Below are positions 50,974 to 59,460 of a DNA stretch of 64,000 bases, in pieces. Origin of the DNA: Brenneria salicis ATCC 15712 = DSM 30166 (GTDB lineage Bacteria; Pseudomonadota; Gammaproteobacteria; Enterobacterales; Enterobacteriaceae); the NCBI RefSeq assembly GCF_003315515.1, contig NZ_QNRY01000007.1, forward strand, positions 38,856 through 102,855, given 5' to 3'. Under the pieces are notes generated by a model that had not been told where the DNA came from, made no database searches, and saw only the letters and a list, made by a program, of their open reading frames with translations. Positions within the stretch are counted from its first letter, which is position 1, and the number at the start of each line of letters is the position of its first letter. Made by a program: the position numbers and the translations under genes.

Positions 50974-51976
50974 TCTTCTCGATCAGCGCGCGATGAATAG
51001 CCTCGCGGGAACCCGTTGCGCCATCCGTGCAGATAATGCCTTCGCCCGGTTCCGACGCATTGATAAGTGCTGCCGCGCCCGGCTTGCAGAGTTGCATAAA
51101 GCTAAAGTGCGTAGCATCAGCGATTTCCTGATACTGCGCCTTATTCGCCGGCAAATACCGCATCAGATAGCGTGATTCGAGCGAGGCGGGCAAAGCCGGG
51201 TCGGGAACGCCGGCGGCGATAACCAGTACCGGCACCGGTATAGCTGACAGACTCGTTGGGGTAAACCCTCTCGCCAATCCCAGATCCAGCGCAACGACCG
51301 CGCTGACCCGCTGGTCCCGCGCGGACGCATCAAGCCGCGCTCTGGACGTTTCATCCTTTCCGGCGCCAATCGCCAGATAGATCTTGCAGGAAGCGAGTTG
51401 CTTTTGAGTCTGGCAGTCCTTTACAAACTGTTCGGCGTTGAAACGCGCGCCAGCCACGGCTAATGCCGTCCATCCGCCCAGCGAATGCCCGACAACGGCA
51501 ATCTGCCCGGATGAAATATTACCGGCGATGGCCGAATCCGTCTGTAAGGCGGTAATCACCCGGCTGACATCGTCAGGCCGCTGCCAAAGTTTCGCCGCCG
51601 CCACAGGATTCATATCAAAAGATGTCATGCCGGGATGATTAGGCGCGGTAACCACATACCCTTTTTGCGCCAGCGCATGGGCCAGCCAAAGCTGATTGCG
51701 CCAATTTCCGCCATAGCCGTGAGAAAGAATCACGAAAGGATGTAAACCAGCCTGCGGCTGCGCCTGCTTAATCACCGGCACGCCGAAAAAAGCCGGATTT
51801 TCGCCAAGCGACTCGCTTTCCGCGGCCGCGTCGGTCGGATAGAGCACCGCCACGCTCAGTGGCCGCCCGGTGTTTTCGTCAGCCAAGTCCAGATGCCGAT
51901 ACCCCACGGATGAAGATGCCAGCAACGGGAAACACAGCAGAGAACTCCAGGTAAAAACGATAAATAAGAATTTCAT
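50936..51976 (-). CDS. Secreted alpha/beta hydrolase, dienelactone/PAF-acetylhydrolase-like
   Basis: Exported hydrolase of 346 residues. Signal peptide KFLFIVFTWSSLLCFPLLA (residues 2-20) precedes the mature part starting SSSVGYRHLDL. Catalytic elements of the alpha/beta-hydrolase fold: oxyanion region ILSHGYGGNWRNQ, nucleophile Ser in VVGHSLGGWTALA near residue 170, and His in ADATHFSF near 295. Similar to the predicted dienelactone hydrolase group; the natural ester or amide is unknown. Start 51976 has GGAG nine bases upstream; the frame is open 27 codons further out. It converges on the AraC-type gene, and the two may be functionally linked by position only. Confidence 0.75.
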   Translation of the reverse strand: MKFLFIVFTWSSLLCFPLLASSSVGYRHLDLADENTGRPLSVAVLYPTDAAAESESLGENPAFFGVPVIKQAQPQAGLHPFVILSHGYGGNWRNQLWLAHALAQKGYVVTAPNHPGMTSFDMNPVAAAKLWQRPDDVSRVITALQTDSAIAGNISSGQIAVVGHSLGGWTALAVAGARFNAEQFVKDCQTQKQLASCKIYLAIGAGKDETSRARLDASARDQRVSAVVALDLGLARGFTPTSLSAIPVPVLVIAAGVPDPALPASLESRYLMRYLPANKAQYQEIADATHFSFMQLCKPGAAALINASEPGEGIICTDGATGSREAIHRALIEKINGFLMRTWQQN

Positions 51977-52364
51977 AATTGAAAGCTCCGACAGAAACCC
52001 AATAAAGCTCACAGCGCAGACGACAAATACGCCGGCGATGTGAAAAAAGCAAGGCATAAGGATGAACGGCGCCTTTTTACTGAGAATGACCGTCAGATGC
52101 GACCTAAAACACTATTTAGTACCTTTTATTTTGAATGGGGAGCCTGGCGATATTTTGTGACATTATGTTCGAATCGGCAAAAACAGCTTAATAAAGTGAT
52201 ATAAAACAAATAAATAGAACATTACGCTTTACTGGATTATTAAATAAGACATGAATAACTAATGATATGCAGGCAAGTCTCATCAAGATGAGACGCAAGA
52301 ACGGCAATCCGCCGCCATCTGACTCACCGAGACAAACAAGCCCGGATAACCGGGCCTGGGATTA
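51977..52364. other. Intergenic region between the hydrolase and speC
   Basis: A 388-base gap with no gene seen. It holds the promoter region of the hydrolase, is AT-rich between about 52120 and 52260, and contains the speC terminator near 52338-52357. Confidence 0.5.
52338..52357 (-). terminator. Intrinsic terminator downstream of speC
   Basis: On the minus strand the stem AGGCCCGG/CCGGGCTT with loop TTAT is followed by GTTTGTC, only a few bases after the speC stop at 52365. The T tail is short and interrupted. Confidence 0.7.
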
Positions 52365-54521
52365 TTACCGCTCAATTACATGACCATACAGACGTTTGCT
52401 GCCGTCTTCTTCGGCGACGCTGTATACGCCCTGTAATTCAGGAGAGAAACCCGGCAGCAGATTGATCCCTGCTTCCAACGCCAAGAAGTAACGTTGCACC
52501 GCCCCACCCCAGATTTCTCCCGGCACCACACACAACACGCCCGGCGGATAAGGTAACGCACCTTCCGCAGCGATACGGCCTGCGGCCTGCGCGATTGGCA
52601 CCAGTTCTATCTCGCCCCGGACAAAAGCGCTGTTTGCTTCTTGCGGCAGCATCGCTGCCTGCGGGAAATCCACTTTACGGAACATCGCTTTTTGCAAATC
52701 TTTCACGTTGTGGCTGGCGTAAAAATCATGCATTTCCTGACAGAGTTGCCGCAGCGTATAACCCCGATAGCGCTGCTCATATTTCTGATACAGGCTAGGC
52801 AACACCTCGCTCAGCGGCGCATCGTGCGCAATCATGTCTTCAAAATGCACCAGCGCATCCACCAGACGCTGTAGTTTCAGGCTGTCTTCCGCGGGTGTCA
52901 GCAGGAACAGGATCGAGTTCAGATCGCATTTTTCCGGGATGATGCCGTATTCGCGCAGGTAATTCGCCAGAATGGTGGCGGGAATACCAAAATCGGTATA
53001 TTCGCCGCTGATCGCATCAATACCCGGCGTGGTTAACAGCAATTTACAAGGATCGATAAAATACTGATCCTGGGCGTAGCCTGCAAATGAGTGCCACTTT
53101 TCGCCCGGCTCGAAGTTAAAGAAACGCACGTCATGCGCAATCACGTCCGTTTCATGATCCTGCCAGGGAAGCCCCGCCACCGTGGTGGGAACGAACGGCT
53201 TAATCAAAGAACAACGCGCCAGCAACTGTTTACGCGTATCAATGCCGAGCTTGACGCAATCCAGCCACAAACGACGCCCGCTGTTGCCTTCGTGCATTTT
53301 GGCATTCACATCCAACGCCGCGAACAGCGGATAGAACGGGCTGGTCGAGGCATGCAACATGAATGCATTATTGAACCGCTTATGATTACAGAAACGTTTT
53401 TGTCCTTTGATGTGGGTATCTTTCTTATGCACTTGCGAAGTCTGGGAAAAGCCCGCCTGCTGCTTATGCACCGACTGGGTAACAAAGATCCCCGGATCGT
53501 TTTCATTCAGTTCAAGCAGAAGCGGCGAGCACTGCTCCATCATCGGAATAAACTGCTCATACCCCACCCACGCGGAATCAAACAGAATGTAATCACATAG
53601 ATGGCCAATGCTGTCCACCACCTGACGCGCGTTATAAATCGTGCCGTCATAGGTGCCAAGCTGGATCACCGCCAAACGAAACGGACGCTGCTCACCCGCA
53701 TGTTCCGGCGCGACTTCACGCACCAGATTGCGCAGATAGGCCTCATCGAAACAACGGGCATCAATCCCACCGATAAAACCGAAAGGGTTACGCACCGTCT
53801 CCAGATAAACAGGCGTGGCCCCAGCCTGAATCAGCGCGCCATGATGGTTGGACTTATGGTTATTGCGATCGAACAACACCAGATCGCCGCGGGTCAGCAG
53901 CGCGTTTGTCACCACCTTATTCGCCGCCGACGTGCCATTCAGCACAAAGTAGGTTTTATCGGCGTTGAAAACACGCGCGGCAAACTTCTGCGCCTTTTTC
54001 GCCGCACCTTCGTGGATCAGCAAATCGCCGAGTTTGACGTCTGCATTGCAGATATCGGAACGGAAAATATTTTCGCCATAAAAATCAAAAAATTGCCGAC
54101 CAGCAGGATGCTTACGGAAAAACTGTCCCCCCTGATGGCCCGGACAGGCGAAGGTCGTATTCTCCATCTCGACATACCGGGTCAACGTATCGAAAAATGG
54201 CGGCAGCAACGCATCCTGGTAATCTTGCGCAGCTTGTTCCAGCACGTCCGCATGTTCGCCGGCTTCATCCAACAGTAACCACTCGCTGCCTGTCGGCAAC
54301 ATTTCAGACAGTGAATCCGCGTCATTATCCCTGACAACAAAAGCAGGAATGGTAAAACCGGTGTGATGCAATATCGACAGAATCCCAATGCGGACTTCTT
54401 CAATAGAAACCACCACCGCCGCCACATCAGTAAAATCTGTCTGACTCAGCGCAACAATTTCACGTGTCGTGATTAAACGGCTGGCAACCGTCCCATTCGC
54501 CGCAATTTTTAACTGTTTCAT
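52365..54521 (-). CDS. speC: Ornithine decarboxylase (biosynthetic SpeC type)
   Basis: PLP enzyme that converts ornithine to putrescine, the first step of polyamine synthesis. It is 718 residues, against 711 in E. coli SpeC. N-terminal wing domain (1-105), then the PLP core with FACPGHQGGQFF, LNGTSAANKVVTNALL, the segment LFDSAWVGYEQF and PLP-lysine SVHKQQAGFSQTSQ, and a C-terminal domain ending YGHVIER. I call it speC rather than the inducible speF because it lies beside tRNA-Phe, as speC is beside pheV in E. coli, and because I do not see the speF leader peptide upstream. Confidence 0.9.
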   Translation of the reverse strand: MKQLKIAANGTVASRLITTREIVALSQTDFTDVAAVVVSIEEVRIGILSILHHTGFTIPAFVVRDNDADSLSEMLPTGSEWLLLDEAGEHADVLEQAAQDYQDALLPPFFDTLTRYVEMENTTFACPGHQGGQFFRKHPAGRQFFDFYGENIFRSDICNADVKLGDLLIHEGAAKKAQKFAARVFNADKTYFVLNGTSAANKVVTNALLTRGDLVLFDRNNHKSNHHGALIQAGATPVYLETVRNPFGFIGGIDARCFDEAYLRNLVREVAPEHAGEQRPFRLAVIQLGTYDGTIYNARQVVDSIGHLCDYILFDSAWVGYEQFIPMMEQCSPLLLELNENDPGIFVTQSVHKQQAGFSQTSQVHKKDTHIKGQKRFCNHKRFNNAFMLHASTSPFYPLFAALDVNAKMHEGNSGRRLWLDCVKLGIDTRKQLLARCSLIKPFVPTTVAGLPWQDHETDVIAHDVRFFNFEPGEKWHSFAGYAQDQYFIDPCKLLLTTPGIDAISGEYTDFGIPATILANYLREYGIIPEKCDLNSILFLLTPAEDSLKLQRLVDALVHFEDMIAHDAPLSEVLPSLYQKYEQRYRGYTLRQLCQEMHDFYASHNVKDLQKAMFRKVDFPQAAMLPQEANSAFVRGEIELVPIAQAAGRIAAEGALPYPPGVLCVVPGEIWGGAVQRYFLALEAGINLLPGFSPELQGVYSVAEEDGSKRLYGHVIER

Positions 54522-55186
54522 TTAACCAAATCCAAACGGTTAAGGATGAGTGTACGTGCCTGGAAGACACAACGCAGGGATAACAATCCCGACCAATCAC
54601 AATATCAATCACTACGACAAGCGTATGATTCCCACAATCATGACTGTAGGTTAAGAATGGAAAAGCTGAAGCCAGCACCATCCGATAGACATCAGTAAAA
54701 TCAGAGGGGAGCTCTATTTTTACTCATGCCTAACAGTGAGCATACGAACGCCTCACCGCATGGTGGCAGAGGATAATCGACAGGAAAAAACGCGAACAAC
54801 ACGACTAAAAGCGGGAATAGGCCCTGACATCATCAAAGATCCGGCGCATTGATTTCGCACCATGAACAATGAATCCGGCATATCAGGCAGCCCCTCTTTT
54901 TAGCCTCAGGTGAACTGGGAGTTCAAGCGAACGGAAAGTGAAAAGCCGCGCAATATTGGCATTATTTTTCATCAAATTCAAGAAACGGCGGCCCACCTTT
55001 TTACAGTAAAGAATGGAGCAGCCTCAAAGTCGCGGCACAAATAAAATAATACGCATCCTGATGAGCAAAAAAGAGAGGAGAAACAACGAAAGAACCTCAT
55101 TTTGCTTGAAAATAGAGCAAGCACGCGGCTTTGTGACAGAAACCCGTTGACGACGCGCCTCCAAATACGGTTTAATGCGCCCCGTT
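54522..55186. other. speC-tRNA-Phe intergenic region
   Basis: A 665-base gap with no convincing gene on either strand. It should contain the speC promoter and leader near 54522-54700 and the tRNA-Phe promoter at its right end. I see no repeats or structured RNA I can name. Confidence 0.5.
55147..55176 (+). promoter_or_regulatory. Predicted promoter of tRNA-Phe
   Basis: TTGACG at 55147-55152 and TTTAAT at 55171-55176 with an 18-base spacer, then a GC-rich discriminator (GCGCCCCG) before the tRNA. The layout is typical of stable-RNA promoters. Confidence 0.6.
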
Positions 55187-55262
55187 GCCCGGATAGCTCA
55201 GTCGGTAGAGCAGAGGATTGAAAATCCTCGTGTCCTTGGTTCGATTCCGAGTCCGGGCACCA
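55187..55262 (+). tRNA. tRNA-Phe (GAA), integration site of the island
   Basis: A 76-nt tRNA with anticodon GAA in the loop GGATTGAAAATCC and encoded CCA. It is the probable counterpart of E. coli pheV, a common site for genomic islands. The P4-type integrase begins 163 bases downstream, and the island most likely recombined at the 3' end of this gene, which is intact. I did not find a second copy of the 3' end in the window. Confidence 0.97.
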
Positions 55263-55425
55263 TAATTTAGTTTCAGGATGTCCTTATGCGTCCGGGAACG
55301 TTGAAAAATCAGTAAGTTGATAAGAATCTGGAGTACCAATAGGTACTACCAGTTTTTTTGACATCCGTAGTTTTTGGGGGCTTAATTGGGGGCCTGTCGG
55401 TTCGATAAACTACGGAGCCCCCACC

Positions 55426-56685
55426 ATGCCTCTGACTGATACCGCCATCCGCAACGCCAAGCCGCTCGATAAACCTTACAAACTCAGCGACGCGCAAGGT
55501 TTGTACCTACTGATCAAACCCAACGGTTCCAAACTCTGGCATCTTAAGTACCGCTTCGGCGGCAAAGAGAAAAAGCTGGCGTTTGGCGCTTACCCGACGG
55601 TATCGCTTGCCAGTGCCCGTAAACTGCGTGAAGAAGCCCGGACTATTCTCAGCTCGGGGGACGATCCCAGCGTAAAGAAACAGCAGGACAAACAGGCGGG
55701 AAAAAACGGCAATACCTTTGAAGAAATCGCCCGCAAGTGGGTGGCCGGTAATATCCGTTGGACTGAAGCCCATGGCGCCAAAGCCCTGCGCTCGCTGGAA
55801 CTGCACGTCTTTCCGCTGATCGGTAAATTCCCCGTTACCGACCTGAAAACGGCCGATCTGCTAATCCCGCTGCGGGTGGCGGAGAGAAAAGGCAATCTGG
55901 AAACCGCCGCGCGGATACAGCAGCGCACCACGGCGATCATGCGCTATGCGGTACAGGAAGGACTCATCGCCAGCAACCCTGCCAACGATCTGGCCGGAGC
56001 CATTGCGCCGCTGCAAAAAAACCACTACCCCGCCCTGCCGCTGGAGAAGCTGCCGGAGATGTTGGAACGGATCGAAGGCTATTCCGGCAGATTACTAACC
56101 TGTCTGGCGGTGCAGCTTAACCTGCTGATCTTTATTCGCTCCAGCGAGCTACGCTTTGCCCGCTGGACGGAGATCGATCTGGATGGCGTAATGTGGACCA
56201 TCCCCGCGCAGCGGGAGCCCATTCCGGGCGTGCGCTATTCGGAGCGTGGCGCAAAAATGAAAACACCGCATCTGGTGCCGCTGTCAACGCAGGCGGTAAC
56301 ATTACTGAAGCAGCTAAAACTGCTGTCCGGTAGCAGTGAGTTGCTGTTTCCCGGCGACCACGATCCGCGCAAACCGATAAGCGAAAATACCATCAACAAG
56401 GCGCTGCGCTCGATGGGCTATGACACACAGGTGGACATCTGCGGCCACGGTTTCCGCACCATGGCCTGTAGCGCATTGATTGAATCAGGCCGCTGGTCAA
56501 AAGATGCTGTGGAGCGGCAGATGAGCCATCAGGAGCGCAACCACGTCCGCGCCGCGTATATCCACAAGGCGGAGCACCTAGACGAACGCACACAGATGAT
56601 GCAATGGTGGTCGGACTATCTCGACGCCTGCCGGCAGAAATTCATCCCGGCTTACCGTTTTGAGAGGCATATTCAGGTTGCCTGA
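55426..56685 (+). CDS. P4-type tyrosine integrase
   Basis: Site-specific recombinase of 419 residues. N-terminal DUF4102 arm domain (MPLTDTAIRNAKPLDKPYKLSD to LASARKLREEA) is followed by a SAM-like core-binding domain (about 95-190) and the catalytic domain: Arg in IRSSELRFARWTE near 240, HGFRTMA near 343, and Tyr in AAYIHKAEHL near 376. It lies directly after tRNA-Phe in the same orientation, the normal layout of P4-like islands, and should catalyse integration at the tRNA 3' end. Confidence 0.93.
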   Translation: MPLTDTAIRNAKPLDKPYKLSDAQGLYLLIKPNGSKLWHLKYRFGGKEKKLAFGAYPTVSLASARKLREEARTILSSGDDPSVKKQQDKQAGKNGNTFEEIARKWVAGNIRWTEAHGAKALRSLELHVFPLIGKFPVTDLKTADLLIPLRVAERKGNLETAARIQQRTTAIMRYAVQEGLIASNPANDLAGAIAPLQKNHYPALPLEKLPEMLERIEGYSGRLLTCLAVQLNLLIFIRSSELRFARWTEIDLDGVMWTIPAQREPIPGVRYSERGAKMKTPHLVPLSTQAVTLLKQLKLLSGSSELLFPGDHDPRKPISENTINKALRSMGYDTQVDICGHGFRTMACSALIESGRWSKDAVERQMSHQERNHVRAAYIHKAEHLDERTQMMQWWSDYLDACRQKFIPAYRFERHIQVA

Positions 56686-56706
56686 ACCCGCGACTGATTG
56701 ACGCCG

Positions 56707-56747
56707 AAAAGCAGATCTCTGCGCCAGCGGGGGATCTGCTTTTTTTA
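56707..56747 (+). terminator. Terminator after the P4-type integrase
   Basis: Stem GCAGATC/GATCTGC (56711-56717 and 56733-56739), extended by A/T pairs, followed by a run of T; 21 bases after the integrase stop. Confidence 0.8.
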
Positions 56748-56942
56748 TTTGCTCCAGTTCACTGACGCCGGAAAATCGCAGAACTGCACCAGATTCCCCG
56801 TCGAACGAACATAGAACAGCGCCAATCACGGCCTTTTCAGCCCTTTGGCCCTTTCCGGTTTGGCGCTGTTACCCTTGGCATCCCTTTACCCTTTCGGCCC
56901 TTTTTCTTTTTACTGCACCAGAGATAAGAATCATCCATCGTT
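56748..56942. repeat. Gap between two convergent recombinase genes, with CCCTTT-type repeats and two CTGCACCAG sites
   Basis: Between the two recombinase 3' ends lies a pyrimidine-rich stretch with repeated CCCTTT-like units (about 56828-56907: CCCTTTGG, CCCTTTCC, TCCCTTTACC, CCCTTTCGG, CCCTTTTT). Two copies of CTGCACCAG (56784-56792 and 56913-56921) are the reverse complement of the CTGGTGCAG motif found at 58.1-58.3 kb. I see no gene here. Confidence 0.5.
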
Positions 56943-57812
56943 TCAACGCCCATAAACCTGCGCCACATAACGCCCACGCCCGTCGCCGTGGCCTAAATCC
57001 ATCGCCGTCAGCGCCAGCGCCTCTTTTTTACTGAACCCCTGCGCCAGATAATGACGAATGGCATCCTGCGCCCAGGCGTAACGCAATGAATGCGGGGAAT
57101 ATGCGCCAGTCAAGCCGATACGCGACGCCTGACCATGCCAATATTTCATCGCGGATTTAAGATCAGGCTTGTCAATCAGCTTGCCATTGCGTTGTTCTGC
57201 CACAGCCATCGCATTTCCCAGCGCTTTTCTGACTGCGCCAGCCTCCAGAACCACCGTCTCGCGGGGCCGTCCGCCTTTGGTGCCGAACACCACGGTCAGC
57301 CGGATTTCACCACGCTCCAGCGCCTGTTTCCATGTCCTAAGCGATTGCGCACACTGCACCGCTTCCTGAGAACGCAGGCCCATCAACTTTGATAGTTCCA
57401 TCGCCGCCGCCATCCCGGCGTCTTTTGCGCGAGCGATTTCCAGCACCTGCCGGTAATGCTCCATCGTAATGGCCTGCCGGGTGCCGTTGCGGGATGCGCC
57501 AGACAAGCCGAGCGATTTATTGGACAGCCGTTCACTTGTGGCTAATCGATCACGCCCGGCCTGCTTCAGCAAACAGCGGAGCGACGCCATTTCGTTTTGC
57601 AGGCTGCGTTTCGTTATGCCCTGTTCCAACCGTTCACGAACGTAGCTTTCAATATGTCGGGCTTTCAGTTGCTCCACCCGCCGGATCTGTACATTCTGCC
57701 CCAGTAAGCGCTCACAAAATCGCTGAGCCAGCGCCATACGGTCATGAACGGTTTTATGACTGCCGCCCGCCTGCCGCGCCAGCGTTTTCATTTCCTGCTC
57801 CAGAATGCCCAT
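56943..57812 (-). CDS. Second tyrosine-recombinase-like protein (integrase-domain protein)
   Basis: Protein of 289 residues with an N-terminal SAM-like phage-integrase domain (about 1-90) and a compact catalytic domain. Residues matching the tyrosine-recombinase set can be traced: Arg 147 (LMGLRSQEA), Lys near 179 (FGTKGGRP), His 241 and Arg 244 (PHSLRYAW), His 275 (GHGDGRG), and Tyr 282 or 287 (RYVAQVYGR). The C-terminus ends just after this, shorter than usual. Related integrase-domain proteins occur in many enterobacterial islands, but their targets are not well known. It is on the minus strand, downstream of the Ner-like gene, convergent with the P4-type integrase. Confidence 0.75.
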   Translation of the reverse strand: MGILEQEMKTLARQAGGSHKTVHDRMALAQRFCERLLGQNVQIRRVEQLKARHIESYVRERLEQGITKRSLQNEMASLRCLLKQAGRDRLATSERLSNKSLGLSGASRNGTRQAITMEHYRQVLEIARAKDAGMAAAMELSKLMGLRSQEAVQCAQSLRTWKQALERGEIRLTVVFGTKGGRPRETVVLEAGAVRKALGNAMAVAEQRNGKLIDKPDLKSAMKYWHGQASRIGLTGAYSPHSLRYAWAQDAIRHYLAQGFSKKEALALTAMDLGHGDGRGRYVAQVYGR

Positions 57813-58586
57813 TTTCGCTTTCCCCTTTTCATGATTGCCGCAAAATCCAAAACAGATACAACCTTCCCCGGCGCATAGGCCGATAGCCCCTGATTTTTGT
57901 CGGGGCTGCGAACGATACCTGAGCGCCGGGGCGGCAGCCGTTGAGGTGTTGCGGGGCTTCGGTTGTGCTCTCTGAGCAGCCGCCAGCGTTAGCTGGTTAT
58001 CCCCCGGATCATCCTGCTCCCCCTCCGGTATCGGTTCAAGTTCTCCTGTGAGTGAAAGTGGATTGAATTAAGGTGTCAGAATCCCGCCACACGCTGGCGC
58101 AGTGGAATTGTCTGGTGCAGTCAAAAGGCGCTGGTGCGTCACTTTCCCGCTTTGCGCGGTTAAAGTGACGCACTGGACTGGCGCAGTGATTGAGAATTGA
58201 AATTCTGGTGCAAGATAGCGGTCACGCGGCAGCAAAGCCTTACGGCAATGCAGGCCGTTGCCCGTCACGTTTATAGGCTGGTGCAGAAGTGAAGGATGAC
58301 CTTAACCGTCTGTTAGACGGTCCGGCAGTTTGCAAAGGTAGCCGCCGGTAAGGGATTGACCATCCTGATTCATCAGGCGCTTCTCTCAGGTCATAAAGCA
58401 TTTTGTGCAGGTGCAAACTTACACCCGTGGCAACAAGGCAGAAAGGGAAAACTGTTTTTTGCTTTTATAGAGTTGTTTGTTGATTTTTTCGTCATTTTAT
58501 GAATGACAAGCTGCCGCGCTTCGCTTGCCTTCTCCCGTCCCGTTATCCGCGTTCGCCGATAACGGGACGGAAGAGATTGTTTTACT
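57813..58586. repeat. Gene-free region with iterated CTGGYGCAG motifs and hairpins
   Basis: A 774-base gap between the second recombinase and the Ner-like gene. I see no supported gene. All on the plus strand: CTGGCGCAG at 58094-58102 and 58178-58186, CTGGTGCAG at 58112-58120 and 58278-58286, CTGGTGCGT at 58131-58139 and CTGGTGCAA at 58205-58213. Also a perfect 7-bp hairpin ACCGTCT/AGACGGT at 58305-58321, CCTGA/TCAGG near 58363, and a perfect 13-bp inverted repeat at 58535-58570. Confidence 0.6.
58535..58570. repeat. Perfect 13-bp inverted repeat downstream of the Ner-like gene
   Basis: CCGTCCCGTTATC (58535-58547) pairs with GATAACGGGACGG (58558-58570) around a ten-base loop. It begins 17 bases beyond the Ner-like stop codon. 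There is no T tail on either strand, so it is not a standard terminator. Confidence 0.7.
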
Positions 58587-58808
58587 TTAGTGATCCTCTG
58601 GCTTGCGGTAACGGGAAGGCCAGATTTCCGCAGGCGCAACACCCAACGCTTCCGCAATCAGCCGTTCTCCCTTGGGCCAGTGTTTTGTCAGCGCATTCGC
58701 CAGCGTGGAAGAGGCCAGCCCCGCGTTACGCGAAACCGCCGCCAGTGTTGTTCCCCGCTTTTTCAACGCCGCAATAATATCGGCGGGATGCCAATCCTGT
58801 TGGTTCAT
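58587..58808 (-). CDS. Ner/Nlp-like DNA-binding protein
   Basis: Small helix-turn-helix protein of 73 residues, resembling phage Mu Ner and E. coli Nlp/SfsB. WHPADIIAALKKRGTTLAAVSRNAGL and STLANALTKHWPKGERLIAEALG form the DNA-binding domain (residues 6-60), and EIWPSRY is a typical family end. Ner proteins are early repressors in transposable phages. The start overlaps the upstream gene by four bases (ATGA), so the two are coupled; this protein may repress its own operon or the second recombinase. Confidence 0.85.
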   Translation of the reverse strand: MNQQDWHPADIIAALKKRGTTLAAVSRNAGLASSTLANALTKHWPKGERLIAEALGVAPAEIWPSRYRKPEDH

Positions 58809-59266
58809 GCCGCCTCCTCATCAATACACTTCACGCCGTCAGCAGTACGTATCCAGCGCGGGGCTTTCAGTTCAGCGGCAAAGTAATCAACCAGTTCCGC
58901 CAGAAGCCAGCGCAATTGTTCTTCCGCTTGTGGCGGAAACATCCGGCAAAGCAGAAGCTGAGTCAGGGTAAAACAGTAATCGCAAAGCGTATCTGCATCA
59001 GGGGCAAAACGGGGAGAATTTGTGGGCAAGGTATCAACGGTTAGGCTGTCTATCAGGTGAGGCGGAATGGGATCGCTTAGGCCCGGTTTCAGCAGCGCAA
59101 GACCGGCGGCAAGCCGACCGCAGAGGGCCATCTTCAATACAGGATCGTAGCTTTCCGCCTGAGTATCTGCGCACTTTTCACAATGATCGGCCAGTACGGT
59201 GAAATCCGTGGCGGTGCTAAAGGGAATGGTAAGTAACGGGTGAGTCTGGGTGAGGGTTGTAGCCAT
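58805..59266 (-). CDS. Hypothetical island protein, first gene of the Ner operon
   Basis: Unrecognised cytosolic protein of 153 residues, starting MATTLTQTHPLL. It contains ADHCEKCADTQAESYD (a Cys pair spaced by two residues), ADTLCDYCFTLTQLLLCR with further Cys, and the acidic C-terminal IRTADGVKCIDEEAA; metal binding is possible but not established. ATG 59266 has a strong GGAGG site eight bases upstream. The frame is open further upstream, but that part coincides with the structured leader, whose translation is likely accidental. The end overlaps the Ner-like gene start. Confidence 0.7.
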   Translation of the reverse strand: MATTLTQTHPLLTIPFSTATDFTVLADHCEKCADTQAESYDPVLKMALCGRLAAGLALLKPGLSDPIPPHLIDSLTVDTLPTNSPRFAPDADTLCDYCFTLTQLLLCRMFPPQAEEQLRWLLAELVDYFAAELKAPRWIRTADGVKCIDEEAA

Positions 59267-59460
59267 AGTGGCAGCCTCCGATGAGTAAGGAATATTACCA
59301 CCACCGAAGAGACCAATCTTACGGGTGGTGGACTGAACGGAGTTGGTCTTACCGGCCTCATCGGACACCGGCGCACCTTACGGTGCCCCCGCCCAGCCCA
59401 CCATAATTCGGCATAGCTAAGCATACGACATAAAAAAAGACGCTGGCGCGTCCTATGTCG
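59267..59460 (-). ncRNA. C4/CI-like phage immunity leader RNA (candidate)
   Basis: Structured leader on the minus strand ahead of the Ner operon. Seen directly: hairpin GCACC/GGTGC (59373-59377 and 59382-59386); inverted repeat with arms at 59278-59285 and 59357-59364 (CCGATGAG/CTCATCGG), of which the downstream arm touches the GGAGG site of the first gene; and a nested stem at 59298-59305 and 59324-59331 (CCACCACC/GGTGGTGG). Phages P1 and P4 use a short antisense RNA (C4, CI) pairing with its own leader to silence downstream genes; the layout resembles that class. A match to Rfam C4 (RF01695) is from memory and not verified. Confidence 0.5.
59432..59452 (-). terminator. Terminator-like hairpin at the 5' side of the leader RNA
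   Basis: On the minus strand, GACGC-GCCA-GCGTC is followed by seven T (TTTTTTT). It would stop minus-strand transcription arriving from the hsdR side, ahead of the leader, or act in premature termination as in P4 immunity. Confidence 0.7.

Noticed and set aside
55263..55425. Second attachment site near the integrase
   Set aside because: No repeat of the tRNA-Phe 3' end was found between the tRNA and 64000, so the far attachment site is likely outside the window.
59267..59368. N-terminal extension of the 153-residue island protein
   Set aside because: A strong GGAGG site precedes the internal ATG at 59266, and the extension coincides with paired RNA arms.
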